A stretch of DNA of 38,899 nucleotides from Nitrosomonadales bacterium (GTDB lineage Bacteria; Pseudomonadota; Gammaproteobacteria; Burkholderiales; Gallionellaceae). The notes under the pieces are model-generated. The model ran no database searches. It was not told the origin of the DNA and saw nothing but the letters and a program-made list of their open reading frames with translations. Positions 30,585 through 38,786 of this stretch are shown here, in pieces. Within the stretch, counting starts at the first letter, position 1. Each line of letters opens with the position of its first letter. The position numbers and the translations under genes are program-made. Location: assembly GCA_016213335.1 (NCBI GenBank), contig JACRAQ010000131.1, forward strand, positions 1 to 38,899, read 5' to 3'.

Positions 30585-33500
30585 TCAGCGCTTGCCGATT
30601 CCGTTCGGGTTGCGTTGCGCTTCCCGCTCCGGGGTAAGCGGCCGCTCCAGCCAGTCAATATCCTGATCCTCCACCCTGTGCAGAATGATCTCGGTATCGC
30701 GGTTGCAGCCCACCGTGCCGTAGTAATTGAAGCTGTAGGCCAGTTGCACGTAGCCGCCGACCATGTTGGTCGGCTTGATGATGACCCGCGTCAGGGCATT
30801 GTGTGTACCGCCGCGTTTGTTGGTGGTAACCGACCCCGGCACGTTTACGTTCTTCTCCTGGGAATGGTGCATCACCGACACGCCGCGCGCAATGCGCTGT
30901 GAGACCACCGCACGGCACATGCTGGTGCCGTTGCTGTTGATCAGCTCCACCCAGTCGTTGTCCTTGATCCCTACCTGCTGGGCATCTATTTCCGATATCC
31001 AGATGTGGGGGCCGCCGCGGAACAGCGTCAACATGCGCAGCGTATCCTGGTAGCTCGAGTGGATGCCCCACTTGCCATGAGGCGTGAGGAACCTGAGCTT
31101 GAGGTGCGGTTTTTTCAGTATCTGCGCCGGCACATTCTTGAACGACTTCAGGTCCTGCGGCGGGCGGTAGACACAGAAAGTCTCGCCGAAGTCCTGGAAC
31201 CATTCATGATCCTGATAGAAGTGAGCGCGGCCGGTCAGGGTGCGGAACGGAATGTGTTCATGAATGTTGGTGTAACACGAGGTATACGATACATGCTCGG
31301 ACTCGATGCCCGACCAGGTCGGCGCGGTAATGATCTTGCGCGGCTGCACCTGGATATCGCGGAAGGTGATCTTGTCCTCCTCGCGCGCGGCATACAGGTG
31401 ATGGTGATCTATGCCGGTCTTCTTGGACAAGGCTGACCATGACTTGTGCGCCACCGGACCGCAGGTTTCCGGAGCCATGCGCATCACCGCATCGCACACG
31501 GAAATATCTTCCTCGAGGGAGGGCATACCGTAGGAGACGCCCGGAACTTTCACCGTGTAGTTGCACAGCTTGAGTTCCTCGTATTCCGCTGTGGTGTTCC
31601 AGTCCAGTCCCTTGACGTTGTTGCCAAGTTTGACCATCAGCGGGCCAAGTGCGATGTACTTGTTATAGGTGCTGCCATAGTCGCGCTCCACCAGCTTGAG
31701 CAGCGCCATGGTCTTGCCGGGAACCGGCTCGATACCCTCCTTGTGCCAGTCGGTTACCTGCCCGAGCGGTTGCGCCAGTTCGAACGGCGAGTCGTGCTGC
31801 ATCGGGAAGGCCACGATATCCTTGCGTTTGCCGAGATGCTTCTCGGCCAGGCCGGAGAAAGCCTTGGCGAGGGTCTTGAATATCTGCCAGTCGGACTTGG
31901 AATCCCAGCCCGGCGACACCGCTTCCGACAGCGGATGGATGAAGGGATGCATATCGGTGGTATTGAGGTCGTTTTTTTCGTACCAGGTTGCGGTCGGCAA
32001 AATGATGTCGGAGTAGGCGCCGGTGGAATTGAGGCGGAAATTGATATCCACAAACAGATCCAGCTTGCCTGCTGGGCCCTCGTCACGCCACTTGATCAGC
32101 TTGTTGTTGTTTCCGTCCCCGCCCTCCTGCAATACGTTGTTTTGCGTGCCCAGCAGATGCTTGAGGAAGTACTGTTGCCCCTTGCCCGAGGTGCCGATCA
32201 GGTTGCCGCGCCAGACGAAAATATTGCGTGGCCAGTTACCCTCGGCATCCGGGTCGGCAAAAGATATATCCAGTTCGCCGGATTTGAGCTTGCCGGTGAC
32301 ATGCTTGGCGATGCTGGCCTCGTCGGTGGCGCCGGCTTTCATGGCCTCATCCACCAAGTCAAGCGGGTTGGCGTTCCATTGCGGAAAGCCCGGCAGCCAG
32401 CCCATACGAACTGCTGCAACGTTGTAGTCTGCCAGCGAGTAGCCCTTGTTTTTGCCCTTGCCTGCAGGCGACAGGATGTCGTCGCCCTTGATGGTCTCGT
32501 AGCGCCACTGGTCGGTATGGAAATACCAATAGGAAGTGGAGTTCATCTGGCGCGGCGGGCGCTGCCAGTCGAGTGCGAAGGCAATCGGCGCCCAGCCGGC
32601 TTGCGGGCGCAGTTTCTCCTGTCCCACGTAGTGCGCCCAGCCACCGCCCGATTGGCCCACACAGCCGCAGATGTGCAGCAGGTTCATGACACCACGGTAC
32701 GTCATGTCGTTGTGGTACCAGTGGTTAATTGCCGCACCCATGATCACCATGGATTTGCCATGTGTTTGCGAAGCATTATTCGCAAACTCGCGCCCGGTGC
32801 GCTCCAGATCCATGGCCTTGATGCCGGTGACCTTGGATGCCCATGCCGGCGTATAGGCAACGCTGTCATCGTTATAGCCCTTGGCGACATTGGAGCCGCC
32901 CAGGCCGCGGTCAATACCGTATTGCGCAACCTGCATATCAAACACAGAAGTAACCAGTGCTTCTTCACCGCTGGCCAGTTTCAGCTTGCGCACCGGCACG
33001 TTGCGGAACAGCAGATCATCCTCGCCTTGCGTAAAGTGCGGGAAGCCGACGGAAACCACTGCGTCTTTGCTGTTGATACAGGTCAGTTCGGCGAGAATTT
33101 CCTGCTGGTTGGCGGCATTCTTCGGCAGCAGGTTCCACTTGCCATCCTGACCTCCTTTAACCACATCCCAGCGAAAACCGATGGAGCCGTTCGGCGCAAC
33201 AAATGACTTGGTTTTTTCGTCATAGACGATAGTTTTCCATTCCGGGTTGACAGATTCGCCCAGGTTATTGGCAAAGTCGGAAGCGCGCAGGCAGCGGTCT
33301 GACACATAGCCGTCGCCCTGCTTGCGCAGCAGCACCTGGATCGGCAGGTCGGTATATTTGCGCGCGTATTCCTGGAAATACGGATCCTGCTTGTCAATGT
33401 AGAACTCTTTCAATGCGACATGCCCCATCGCCAGGAAGGCGGCAGAGTCGGTGCCGGGGTTGACCGGCATCCACAGGTCGGCAAGCTTGACGTGCTCGCC

Positions 33501-34355
33501 ATAGTCCGGGCTCATCGCAATGACTTTGGTGCCGTTATAACGCGCCTCTACTGCAAAGTGGCAATCCGGCGTGCGCGTGGTCGGCAGGCTGGAGCCGGTG
33601 ACGATGATGTAGGTGGAGTTGTACCAATCGGCCGATTCCGGCACGTCGGTCTGTTCGCCCCAGGTTTGCGGAGAGGCCGCCGGCAGGTCGCAGTACCAGT
33701 CATAAAACGAGCCACAGGCTGCGCCAATCAGGGACAGGTAACGCGCACCGGATGCGTAAGAAATTTGCGACATCGCGGGGATCGGGGAGAAGCCGAAAAT
33801 CCGGTCCGGCCCCCATTTCTTGATGGTGTACACGTTGGCGGCGGCGATGATTTCGTTGACTTCATCCCATTGGGTGCGCACGAAGCCGCCCAGGCCGCGC
33901 ACGTGAACGTACTGTTTGCGCTTGTTCGGATCGGCCTGTATCGCGGCCCATGCTTCAACCGGGTCCTTGCCGGTCTTGCGCTCGGCGCGGTACAGGTCAA
34001 GCAGGCGGGCGCGGATCAGCGGGTGTTTGATGCGGTGCGGGCTGTACAGGTACCAGGAGAATGATGCGCCGCGCTGGCAACCGCGCGGCTCGTGGTTGGG
34101 CAAGTCTTCACGGGTGCGGGGGTAGTCCGTTTGCTGCATTTCAAAAGCCACCAGCCCGTTCTTGACGAAAATCTTCCATGAACAGCCGCCAGTGCAGTTT
34201 ACGCCATGCGTGGAACGCACGATCTTGTCGTGCTGCCAGCGATGGCGGTAAGCGTCTTCCCATTTGCGATCTTCGTTGGTGACGACACCGTGGCCGTTGG
34301 AAAATGTCTCTTTGACTTTTTCAAAGAATCTCAAGCGATCGAGAAAGTGACTCAT
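30585..34355 (-). CDS. narG: Respiratory nitrate reductase alpha subunit (Mo-bisMGD)
   Basis: This 1256-residue catalytic subunit reduces nitrate to nitrite on the cytoplasmic side. The N-terminal FS0 cluster motif H50-x3-C54-x3-C58-x34-C93 matches E. coli NarG (offset by one). The Mo ligand is D223 in DWYCDLP, and the conserved EQTDVPESADWYN follows. The N-terminus has no functional Tat cleavage site, as expected for a cytoplasm-facing NarG. A strong GAGGAGCAGG ribosome site precedes it. It sits behind two nitrate transporters and a small membrane protein on the same strand. The leader has the AT-rich AAAAAATTTTTTA (about 34376-34388), but no clean FNR box was recognised. Confidence 0.98.
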   Translation of the reverse strand: MSHFLDRLRFFEKVKETFSNGHGVVTNEDRKWEDAYRHRWQHDKIVRSTHGVNCTGGCSWKIFVKNGLVAFEMQQTDYPRTREDLPNHEPRGCQRGASFSWYLYSPHRIKHPLIRARLLDLYRAERKTGKDPVEAWAAIQADPNKRKQYVHVRGLGGFVRTQWDEVNEIIAAANVYTIKKWGPDRIFGFSPIPAMSQISYASGARYLSLIGAACGSFYDWYCDLPAASPQTWGEQTDVPESADWYNSTYIIVTGSSLPTTRTPDCHFAVEARYNGTKVIAMSPDYGEHVKLADLWMPVNPGTDSAAFLAMGHVALKEFYIDKQDPYFQEYARKYTDLPIQVLLRKQGDGYVSDRCLRASDFANNLGESVNPEWKTIVYDEKTKSFVAPNGSIGFRWDVVKGGQDGKWNLLPKNAANQQEILAELTCINSKDAVVSVGFPHFTQGEDDLLFRNVPVRKLKLASGEEALVTSVFDMQVAQYGIDRGLGGSNVAKGYNDDSVAYTPAWASKVTGIKAMDLERTGREFANNASQTHGKSMVIMGAAINHWYHNDMTYRGVMNLLHICGCVGQSGGGWAHYVGQEKLRPQAGWAPIAFALDWQRPPRQMNSTSYWYFHTDQWRYETIKGDDILSPAGKGKNKGYSLADYNVAAVRMGWLPGFPQWNANPLDLVDEAMKAGATDEASIAKHVTGKLKSGELDISFADPDAEGNWPRNIFVWRGNLIGTSGKGQQYFLKHLLGTQNNVLQEGGDGNNNKLIKWRDEGPAGKLDLFVDINFRLNSTGAYSDIILPTATWYEKNDLNTTDMHPFIHPLSEAVSPGWDSKSDWQIFKTLAKAFSGLAEKHLGKRKDIVAFPMQHDSPFELAQPLGQVTDWHKEGIEPVPGKTMALLKLVERDYGSTYNKYIALGPLMVKLGNNVKGLDWNTTAEYEELKLCNYTVKVPGVSYGMPSLEEDISVCDAVMRMAPETCGPVAHKSWSALSKKTGIDHHHLYAAREEDKITFRDIQVQPRKIITAPTWSGIESEHVSYTSCYTNIHEHIPFRTLTGRAHFYQDHEWFQDFGETFCVYRPPQDLKSFKNVPAQILKKPHLKLRFLTPHGKWGIHSSYQDTLRMLTLFRGGPHIWISEIDAQQVGIKDNDWVELINSNGTSMCRAVVSQRIARGVSVMHHSQEKNVNVPGSVTTNKRGGTHNALTRVIIKPTNMVGGYVQLAYSFNYYGTVGCNRDTEIILHRVEDQDIDWLERPLTPEREAQRNPNGIGKR

Positions 34356-34437
34356 GGTTTTTCCTGCTCCTCTGTAAAAAATTTTTTAGCCTGGTTTGGT
34401 TTTATATTCCCAAGCCCGCAATCGCAGCCGACACAAT

Positions 34438-34600
34438 GCGGGTTGGCCGCCATGCGGCCAACCCGCGCCCCCTCTTGCATCAGGGGCAGACTGAAACCCG
34501 CCCCCGCCTCCCCAAGGGCGGGTAAAACCCGCCTCTACTTACCGGGGCGAGTCTGAAGCCCGCCCCTGCCCCTACTAAACTTGAAAGCGGGGTGAACCGC
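34438..34600. repeat. GC-rich hairpin cluster upstream of narG
   Basis: A perfect 13-bp stem, GCGGGTTGGCCGC (34438-34450) with GCGGCCAACCCGC (34454-34466), has a CAT loop. Next to it are several diverged CCCGCC / GGCGGG units (about 34498-34600), including GGGCGGGTAAAACCCGCC-like and CCGGGGCGAGTCTGAAGCCCGCCCC-like stems (second abbreviated by its ends). The cluster lies between the small membrane protein gene and narG, so transcripts reading into narG would cross it. It resembles REP-type elements or an attenuating/processing structure. Confidence 0.5.
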
Positions 34601-34614
34601 CTCTGCCCATTTTT

Positions 34615-34821
34615 TTATCCGGCCAGCGAGTAAATGCCGTAACCCGCAACCAGCAGACCGACGACCAGGTTCAGTGGCCGGGTCTGCTCGCTCGCTTGCT
34701 TCATAAACAGGGCATCAACACGCATAGTCTCGGTAACCTTGCTGCGGACAAAGACTGCCAGAATCAGCAACATCCCGTAGCCCACCCCTAACACATTCAC
34801 CAATGTATCCAGGTTTTTCAC
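34615..34821 (-). CDS. Small two-helix membrane protein in nar cluster
   Basis: This encodes 68 residues from a GTG at 34821. There are two predicted membrane helices, VLGVGYGMLLILAVFV (about 10-25) and LNLVVGLLVAGYGIYSL (about 51-67), joined by a polar loop with KVTETMRVDALFMKQASEQTR (landmark core VTETMRVDALFM). There are no cysteines or known motifs. It lies between narK2 and narG on the same strand, separated from narG by a hairpin-rich gap. I do not recognise the family. Placement suggests an accessory of nitrate transport or NarGHI, which is inference. Its ribosome site is weak. Confidence 0.6.
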   Translation of the reverse strand: MKNLDTLVNVLGVGYGMLLILAVFVRSKVTETMRVDALFMKQASEQTRPLNLVVGLLVAGYGIYSLAG

Positions 34822-34881
34822 GGCAGAGAATTTCGCCTCAATTCACGGGGAAGGCCAAGGCCCTCCCCTTCAAACTGCCTC

Positions 34882-36531
34882 TCACCCATGGCTCAGGTCT
34901 ATACGCTTCATTTCCTGCTTTTCAGCCTCAGAAAGCTTGTCCCACCATGTGCCGCCGGAGTTGCCGTAATCAAACCGCTCGGCTCCCTTGCGGGTGTAGT
35001 AGTGCCAGTTCAGGAACCAGGAATAGGCATAGAAAATCGCGACCCCGATAAAGAACGTCGAAGCGCTGCCGGTCTTGGTGATAGACATGCCGATCAGCGA
35101 AGTCCAGATGAATGGGCCGAATGCCGCCCAAGCCCCGGTCCAGCCGAGCATCTGCGCACCCTTCGCCGGTGAATAGGCGAACACGATCGGGTACTGGCGG
35201 AAGGTCGCCGCGTTGTTCGTGCCCGTCATCAGGAATATCCAGAGCATGATGAAGAGGAATCCCTGGAACTGATCGAGGCTGGTCGGTGAAAGGAAGCCGC
35301 CGAACACCAGCGCCAGACAACCGCCGATCTGCCCCAGCGTTGTCCAGTGCATACCCTTGCTGCCGCCGATCTTGTCGAACAGGCCGCCCGAAATCGCACG
35401 AACCAGACCGCCGATTAGCGGTCCCATGTAGGCGTATGCCAATGGATCGGGCGCGCCGTCAAAACCGCCGTAAATGGTCTTGATCATCATCGGGAACGCG
35501 GCCGCGTAACCGGCAAACGAACCGAACGAGCAGATATAGGTGATAGTGCAATTCCAAGTATGGATACGCGCCCGGTTCTTGCTGCTCAGGATTTCAAACT
35601 GCCCCTTGAAACCTCTCGCTGGAACCGTAACGCTTCTCAGGAATATCGCACAGAGAATGAAGGCGATGATAAGGAACGGAACCCACACAAATGCGGCATT
35701 CTGCAAGTAGATTTCCTTCTTGATCACCTTCTTGACCACAATATCAGTAATCAATCCGGCATCATTTCTCTTGATATCCACTACCATGTTCTTGGTAGTT
35801 TCCGTCTCGTTGATCACCACATTCTTGATTACATCGCCTTCTCTGGTAATCACGGTGGCGGCGGCCAGATCGGGTCGCTTGGCGACCACGTCCGTCACGA
35901 TGCCACTGGCGTTTTTGGTAACCGCAATATCCTTGAGGACATCAGTTTTTACAAAGGGTTGCGGGCCACCAACCACGGCGCCGAGCGCCGCAAAACCGAT
36001 GATCCATGGCACCACAAACTGAACAATACTCACCCCGAAATTGCCCAGGCCCGCCTGAATTCCCATCGCGAGTCCCTGTAGCCTTTTCGGGAAAAAGATG
36101 CTCGTGGAAGGCATGAACGAGGAGAAGTCACCGCCGCCCATGCCGCAGAGGAAACCGATCACCAGAAATGTCGTAAAGGACGTGCTGGGATCCTGAATCG
36201 CGAAACCCAGCCAGATCATGGGGAGCAGCTTGATGATGGTCGAGATGCTCACGACCGGCCTAGTGCCGAGTACCGGGATAAAGTTGGAGTGAATCAGCCG
36301 CAGGATGCCGGATGAGAATCCCGGTATCGCCGCGATCCAGAAGTACTCCATGGTGGTGAATTTGAAACCGATGGCTGGCATCCTCACCACCACCGCGCTC
36401 ATGACAAACCAGGTAGCGAACGAAAATATCAGCGAAAACGTCGTCAGAGCACACGTGCGCCACGCAATCGCGCTACCGGTCTCTTTCCAGAACTGCGGAT
36501 CTTCCGGTTCCCATCTTGGTAATCTTGCCAT
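34882..36531 (-). CDS. narK2: Nitrate/nitrite transporter, NarK2 type, with periplasmic-loop insert
   Basis: This encodes 549 residues from the ATG at 36531, which has AGGGAG nine bases upstream; a TTG at 36537 is too close to that site. It is a 12-helix MFS transporter of the NNP family, probably a nitrate/nitrite antiporter. Landmarks are FFPKRLQGLAMGIQAGLGNFG, shown here by its core LQGLAMGIQAGLGN, and YLQNAAFVWVPF. Typical NarK proteins are about 460 residues. The extra length is an insert of about 75 residues (roughly 197-273) between helices 5 and 6, predicted periplasmic, charged, and with two related segments (NASGIVTDVV and NDAGLITDIV). It is the second transporter gene, downstream of narK1. 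Confidence 0.9.
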   Translation of the reverse strand: MARLPRWEPEDPQFWKETGSAIAWRTCALTTFSLIFSFATWFVMSAVVVRMPAIGFKFTTMEYFWIAAIPGFSSGILRLIHSNFIPVLGTRPVVSISTIIKLLPMIWLGFAIQDPSTSFTTFLVIGFLCGMGGGDFSSFMPSTSIFFPKRLQGLAMGIQAGLGNFGVSIVQFVVPWIIGFAALGAVVGGPQPFVKTDVLKDIAVTKNASGIVTDVVAKRPDLAAATVITREGDVIKNVVINETETTKNMVVDIKRNDAGLITDIVVKKVIKKEIYLQNAAFVWVPFLIIAFILCAIFLRSVTVPARGFKGQFEILSSKNRARIHTWNCTITYICSFGSFAGYAAAFPMMIKTIYGGFDGAPDPLAYAYMGPLIGGLVRAISGGLFDKIGGSKGMHWTTLGQIGGCLALVFGGFLSPTSLDQFQGFLFIMLWIFLMTGTNNAATFRQYPIVFAYSPAKGAQMLGWTGAWAAFGPFIWTSLIGMSITKTGSASTFFIGVAIFYAYSWFLNWHYYTRKGAERFDYGNSGGTWWDKLSEAEKQEMKRIDLSHG

Positions 36532-36688
36532 AATCAAGCACTCCCTGAAGTTATCTAGTTATACATCCAACGTATTGCACCAAACCCAAACACCTGCTGC
36601 TTATTTTTGAAGATCGTTAAATTGAAACCTGGCTTCCGGGCAAGACTGACACCCTCTACCCGCCACTTGCTGCATATCTGGCGCCCGT

Positions 36689-37948
36689 TTACTCAAGTGA
36701 GTCCGCCAGACTTCTTTTTGGAGATGTCTTGTCGAGCGTGCGCACTTCGGTCCAGTACATCCACATCAGGGATACCCACACGATGCCGAACATCAGCATG
36801 AAACAACTGGAGCGGATACCCGTAATATCAACCAGTGCGCCAAACATGATGGGCAACAGGAACCCCCCCATCCCGCCAGCCAGCCCGACCACACCGGAAA
36901 TCACACCTATGTTGTGCGGGTAGTCGTCAGAGATGTATTTGAATACCGACGCCTTGCCTATCGCAAAGGCGATGCCCAGGGTAAACATGATGATAGTGAA
37001 TATGGTCACGTCCATCCCCAAATTAAAAGTGACAGGGCCAGTCACGGTCTTGATGGTGAATTCGGCGTGCGGGAAAGAAAGCAAAAACAGGCACACCATG
37101 GAAATCAGCATCACCCACCAAGTAATGGTATGCGCCCCGAAGCGATCCGAAAAATAGCCGCCGACGGCGCGCAGCACGCCCCCCGGTATGCTGAATGCGG
37201 CCGCCAGAAACGCTGCCGTCTTGATGTCGAACCCGTACTCGCCGATGTAGTATTTGGTCATCCACAGTGCCATGGCCACATAGCCGCCGAACACGATGGA
37301 ATAATACTGGCTGTATTTCCATACCTTGGGATCCTTGAGCGTCGCAAGCTGTTCGCCTATCGTCACGCTCTTGCCCACCACGTGGGTTTCATCGGTATAG
37401 GTAAAAAACCAGAATGCGATTGCGGTGACCAGCATGAGCACCGAATAAACCTGCGGCACCATGGTCCAGCCGTACCCTATCACTATGATCGGCGCCACCA
37501 GTTTGGTCACCGCCGCGCCGGTATTACCCGCGCCGAAGATGCCCATGGACAGGCCTTGCTGGTTTTTCGGGAACCAGCGCGCGCAATAGGCGATACCTAC
37601 CGTGAACGAGCCTCCCGCCACCCCGACAAACAGGCTGGTAACCAGGAAGTGCCAGTACTCGGTGCACCAGGAAATGAAATAAATCGGAATCACAGTGGAG
37701 AGCATCAGCACGAAAAACACGATGCGCCCGCCAAACTTGTCTGTCCACATCCCCAGCGGGAGGCGGATCAGCGATCCGGTCAATACCGGCATGGCGACCA
37801 GAAGACCAAACTGCGTTTCATTGAGATCGAGCTGCTTCTTGATCGGAATGCCGATCACCGCAAACATCATCCAGATCATAAAGCACACGGTAAACGCCAA
37901 GGTGCTCATGATCACCACTGACCAAGCCTTGTATTGTTGCGATGCCAT
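36689..37948 (-). CDS. narK1: Nitrate transporter, NarK1 type (nitrate/proton symporter)
   Basis: This 419-residue MFS transporter has 12 helices. NNP-family landmarks are LPLGMWTDKFGGR, FPKNQQGLSMGIFGAGNTGAAVT and its second-half relatives such as GGVLRAVGGYFSDRFG. Proteins of this NarK1 type are generally thought to bring nitrate in with protons to start respiration, after which NarK2 exchanges nitrate for nitrite. The start has GGGAGGATAAT upstream. It is the first gene of the nar cluster, so the 172 bases upstream probably hold the main nar promoter. Confidence 0.92.
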   Translation of the reverse strand: MASQQYKAWSVVIMSTLAFTVCFMIWMMFAVIGIPIKKQLDLNETQFGLLVAMPVLTGSLIRLPLGMWTDKFGGRIVFFVLMLSTVIPIYFISWCTEYWHFLVTSLFVGVAGGSFTVGIAYCARWFPKNQQGLSMGIFGAGNTGAAVTKLVAPIIVIGYGWTMVPQVYSVLMLVTAIAFWFFTYTDETHVVGKSVTIGEQLATLKDPKVWKYSQYYSIVFGGYVAMALWMTKYYIGEYGFDIKTAAFLAAAFSIPGGVLRAVGGYFSDRFGAHTITWWVMLISMVCLFLLSFPHAEFTIKTVTGPVTFNLGMDVTIFTIIMFTLGIAFAIGKASVFKYISDDYPHNIGVISGVVGLAGGMGGFLLPIMFGALVDITGIRSSCFMLMFGIVWVSLMWMYWTEVRTLDKTSPKRSLADSLE

Positions 37949-38052
37949 ATTATCCTCCCAGAGCTGCTTAAATTTATTTTGGCGGGCTGTGCGGACAATA
38001 TGCTTGTGCGAGCAAAATGCCTAGTCTTCTAAGGTACAGGCCGAGTGAGAAA

Positions 38053-38068
38053 AAAGAACTAGTTCTTT
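38053..38068. promoter_or_regulatory. 16-bp perfect palindrome upstream of narK1
   Basis: AAAGAACTAGTTCTTT is a perfect palindrome centred about 112 bases before the narK1 start codon. On the minus strand it is followed by further T residues, so it could also help end transcription of the upstream Mut7-C gene. It does not match the FNR or NarL consensus I know. Either an operator or a weak AT-rich terminator is possible. Confidence 0.35.
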
Positions 38069-38120
38069 CGGGTAACCGGCGGGCAAAACGCTAACCACCC
38101 GCCAGCCGAAGCGAAGGGGG

Positions 38121-38606
38121 TCAAGCCCGCTTCGTCCCATGCGCTTGCCACTTGGCAAGCCTGGCTCGCATGCGGTTGTGGTGGGATCCGCGCCAATAAA
38201 CCCGCCCGCACTGCGGGCACCCGAGCAGCAGGCCCTGCGTTTCGAGTACGTCCGGGGGAACGCGTTTCCGCGCAATGTCATCTGCCGTGACCAGCAGGGT
38301 GTTATCCAGCAAGCACCGCGTGAAAGCGCGACCGAGCCAGTCCAGTCCGAAGTGCGCCGACAAGGCAGCGGCCAGCTGATCCAGGTCACCATGCGGCAGG
38401 ATCAGCGCCACCCCTTGCGCAGCCTTATGCTCCCGCACCAGCCGGTCGCATGTCAGAAAATAGCGCTCTTCGGCATGGCACCGCCGCAGCAGCTCGCCAT
38501 CGCTCTGCCCTTCTGTGGCAAGCAGCGTGTCGTATCCGGCTGCGCGCAGGTAGCGGCACAGCCTGCCCAGCATCTCGTCGCACAGAAAACGGGGTGTTGC
38601 ACTCAT
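38121..38606 (-). CDS. Mut7-C RNase domain protein with zinc-ribbon-like tail
   Basis: This encodes 161 residues from the ATG at 38606, just before the conserved RFLCDEMLGRLCRYLR; an ATG at 38651 would add 15 residues. Residues about 6-85 form the PIN-like Mut7-C nuclease domain with candidate catalytic acids D10 and D54 (LTCDR). The C-terminal part has the zinc-ribbon segment CPQCGRVYWRGSHHNRM (C130, C133). The first half of the ribbon reads RC98LLDNTLL, where the usual second Cys is Asp (D101), so the zinc site is atypical. The family is predicted to cut RNA, but its target is unknown. It lies upstream of narK1 on the same strand and divergent from sodB. Confidence 0.8.
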   Translation of the reverse strand: MSATPRFLCDEMLGRLCRYLRAAGYDTLLATEGQSDGELLRRCHAEERYFLTCDRLVREHKAAQGVALILPHGDLDQLAAALSAHFGLDWLGRAFTRCLLDNTLLVTADDIARKRVPPDVLETQGLLLGCPQCGRVYWRGSHHNRMRARLAKWQAHGTKRA

Positions 38607-38786
38607 ACCGGAATAGTACGCCTCATCGGAGAAACAGGTGACGCCGGTCATTGTTTGTTGCCGGCCATTTGGCTAGAATCATTGAGCTATTTGACGGCAT
38701 CCTTACTCCGTTTTCCCCACCCCAGCCCTTGGAGGTCAAGGGGACAAACGAATCGCTACGCGAATTTCACTTAAAGGAGAACAATG

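Noticed and set aside
31446-33206. 586-residue plus-strand frame opposite narG
   Set aside because: Antisense shadow; narG is certain on the minus strand.
37949-38120. FNR (TTGAT-N4-ATCAA) or NarL boxes upstream of narK1
   Set aside because: No site close enough to either consensus was found by eye; TACCTTA near 38030 on the minus strand is too weak to call.
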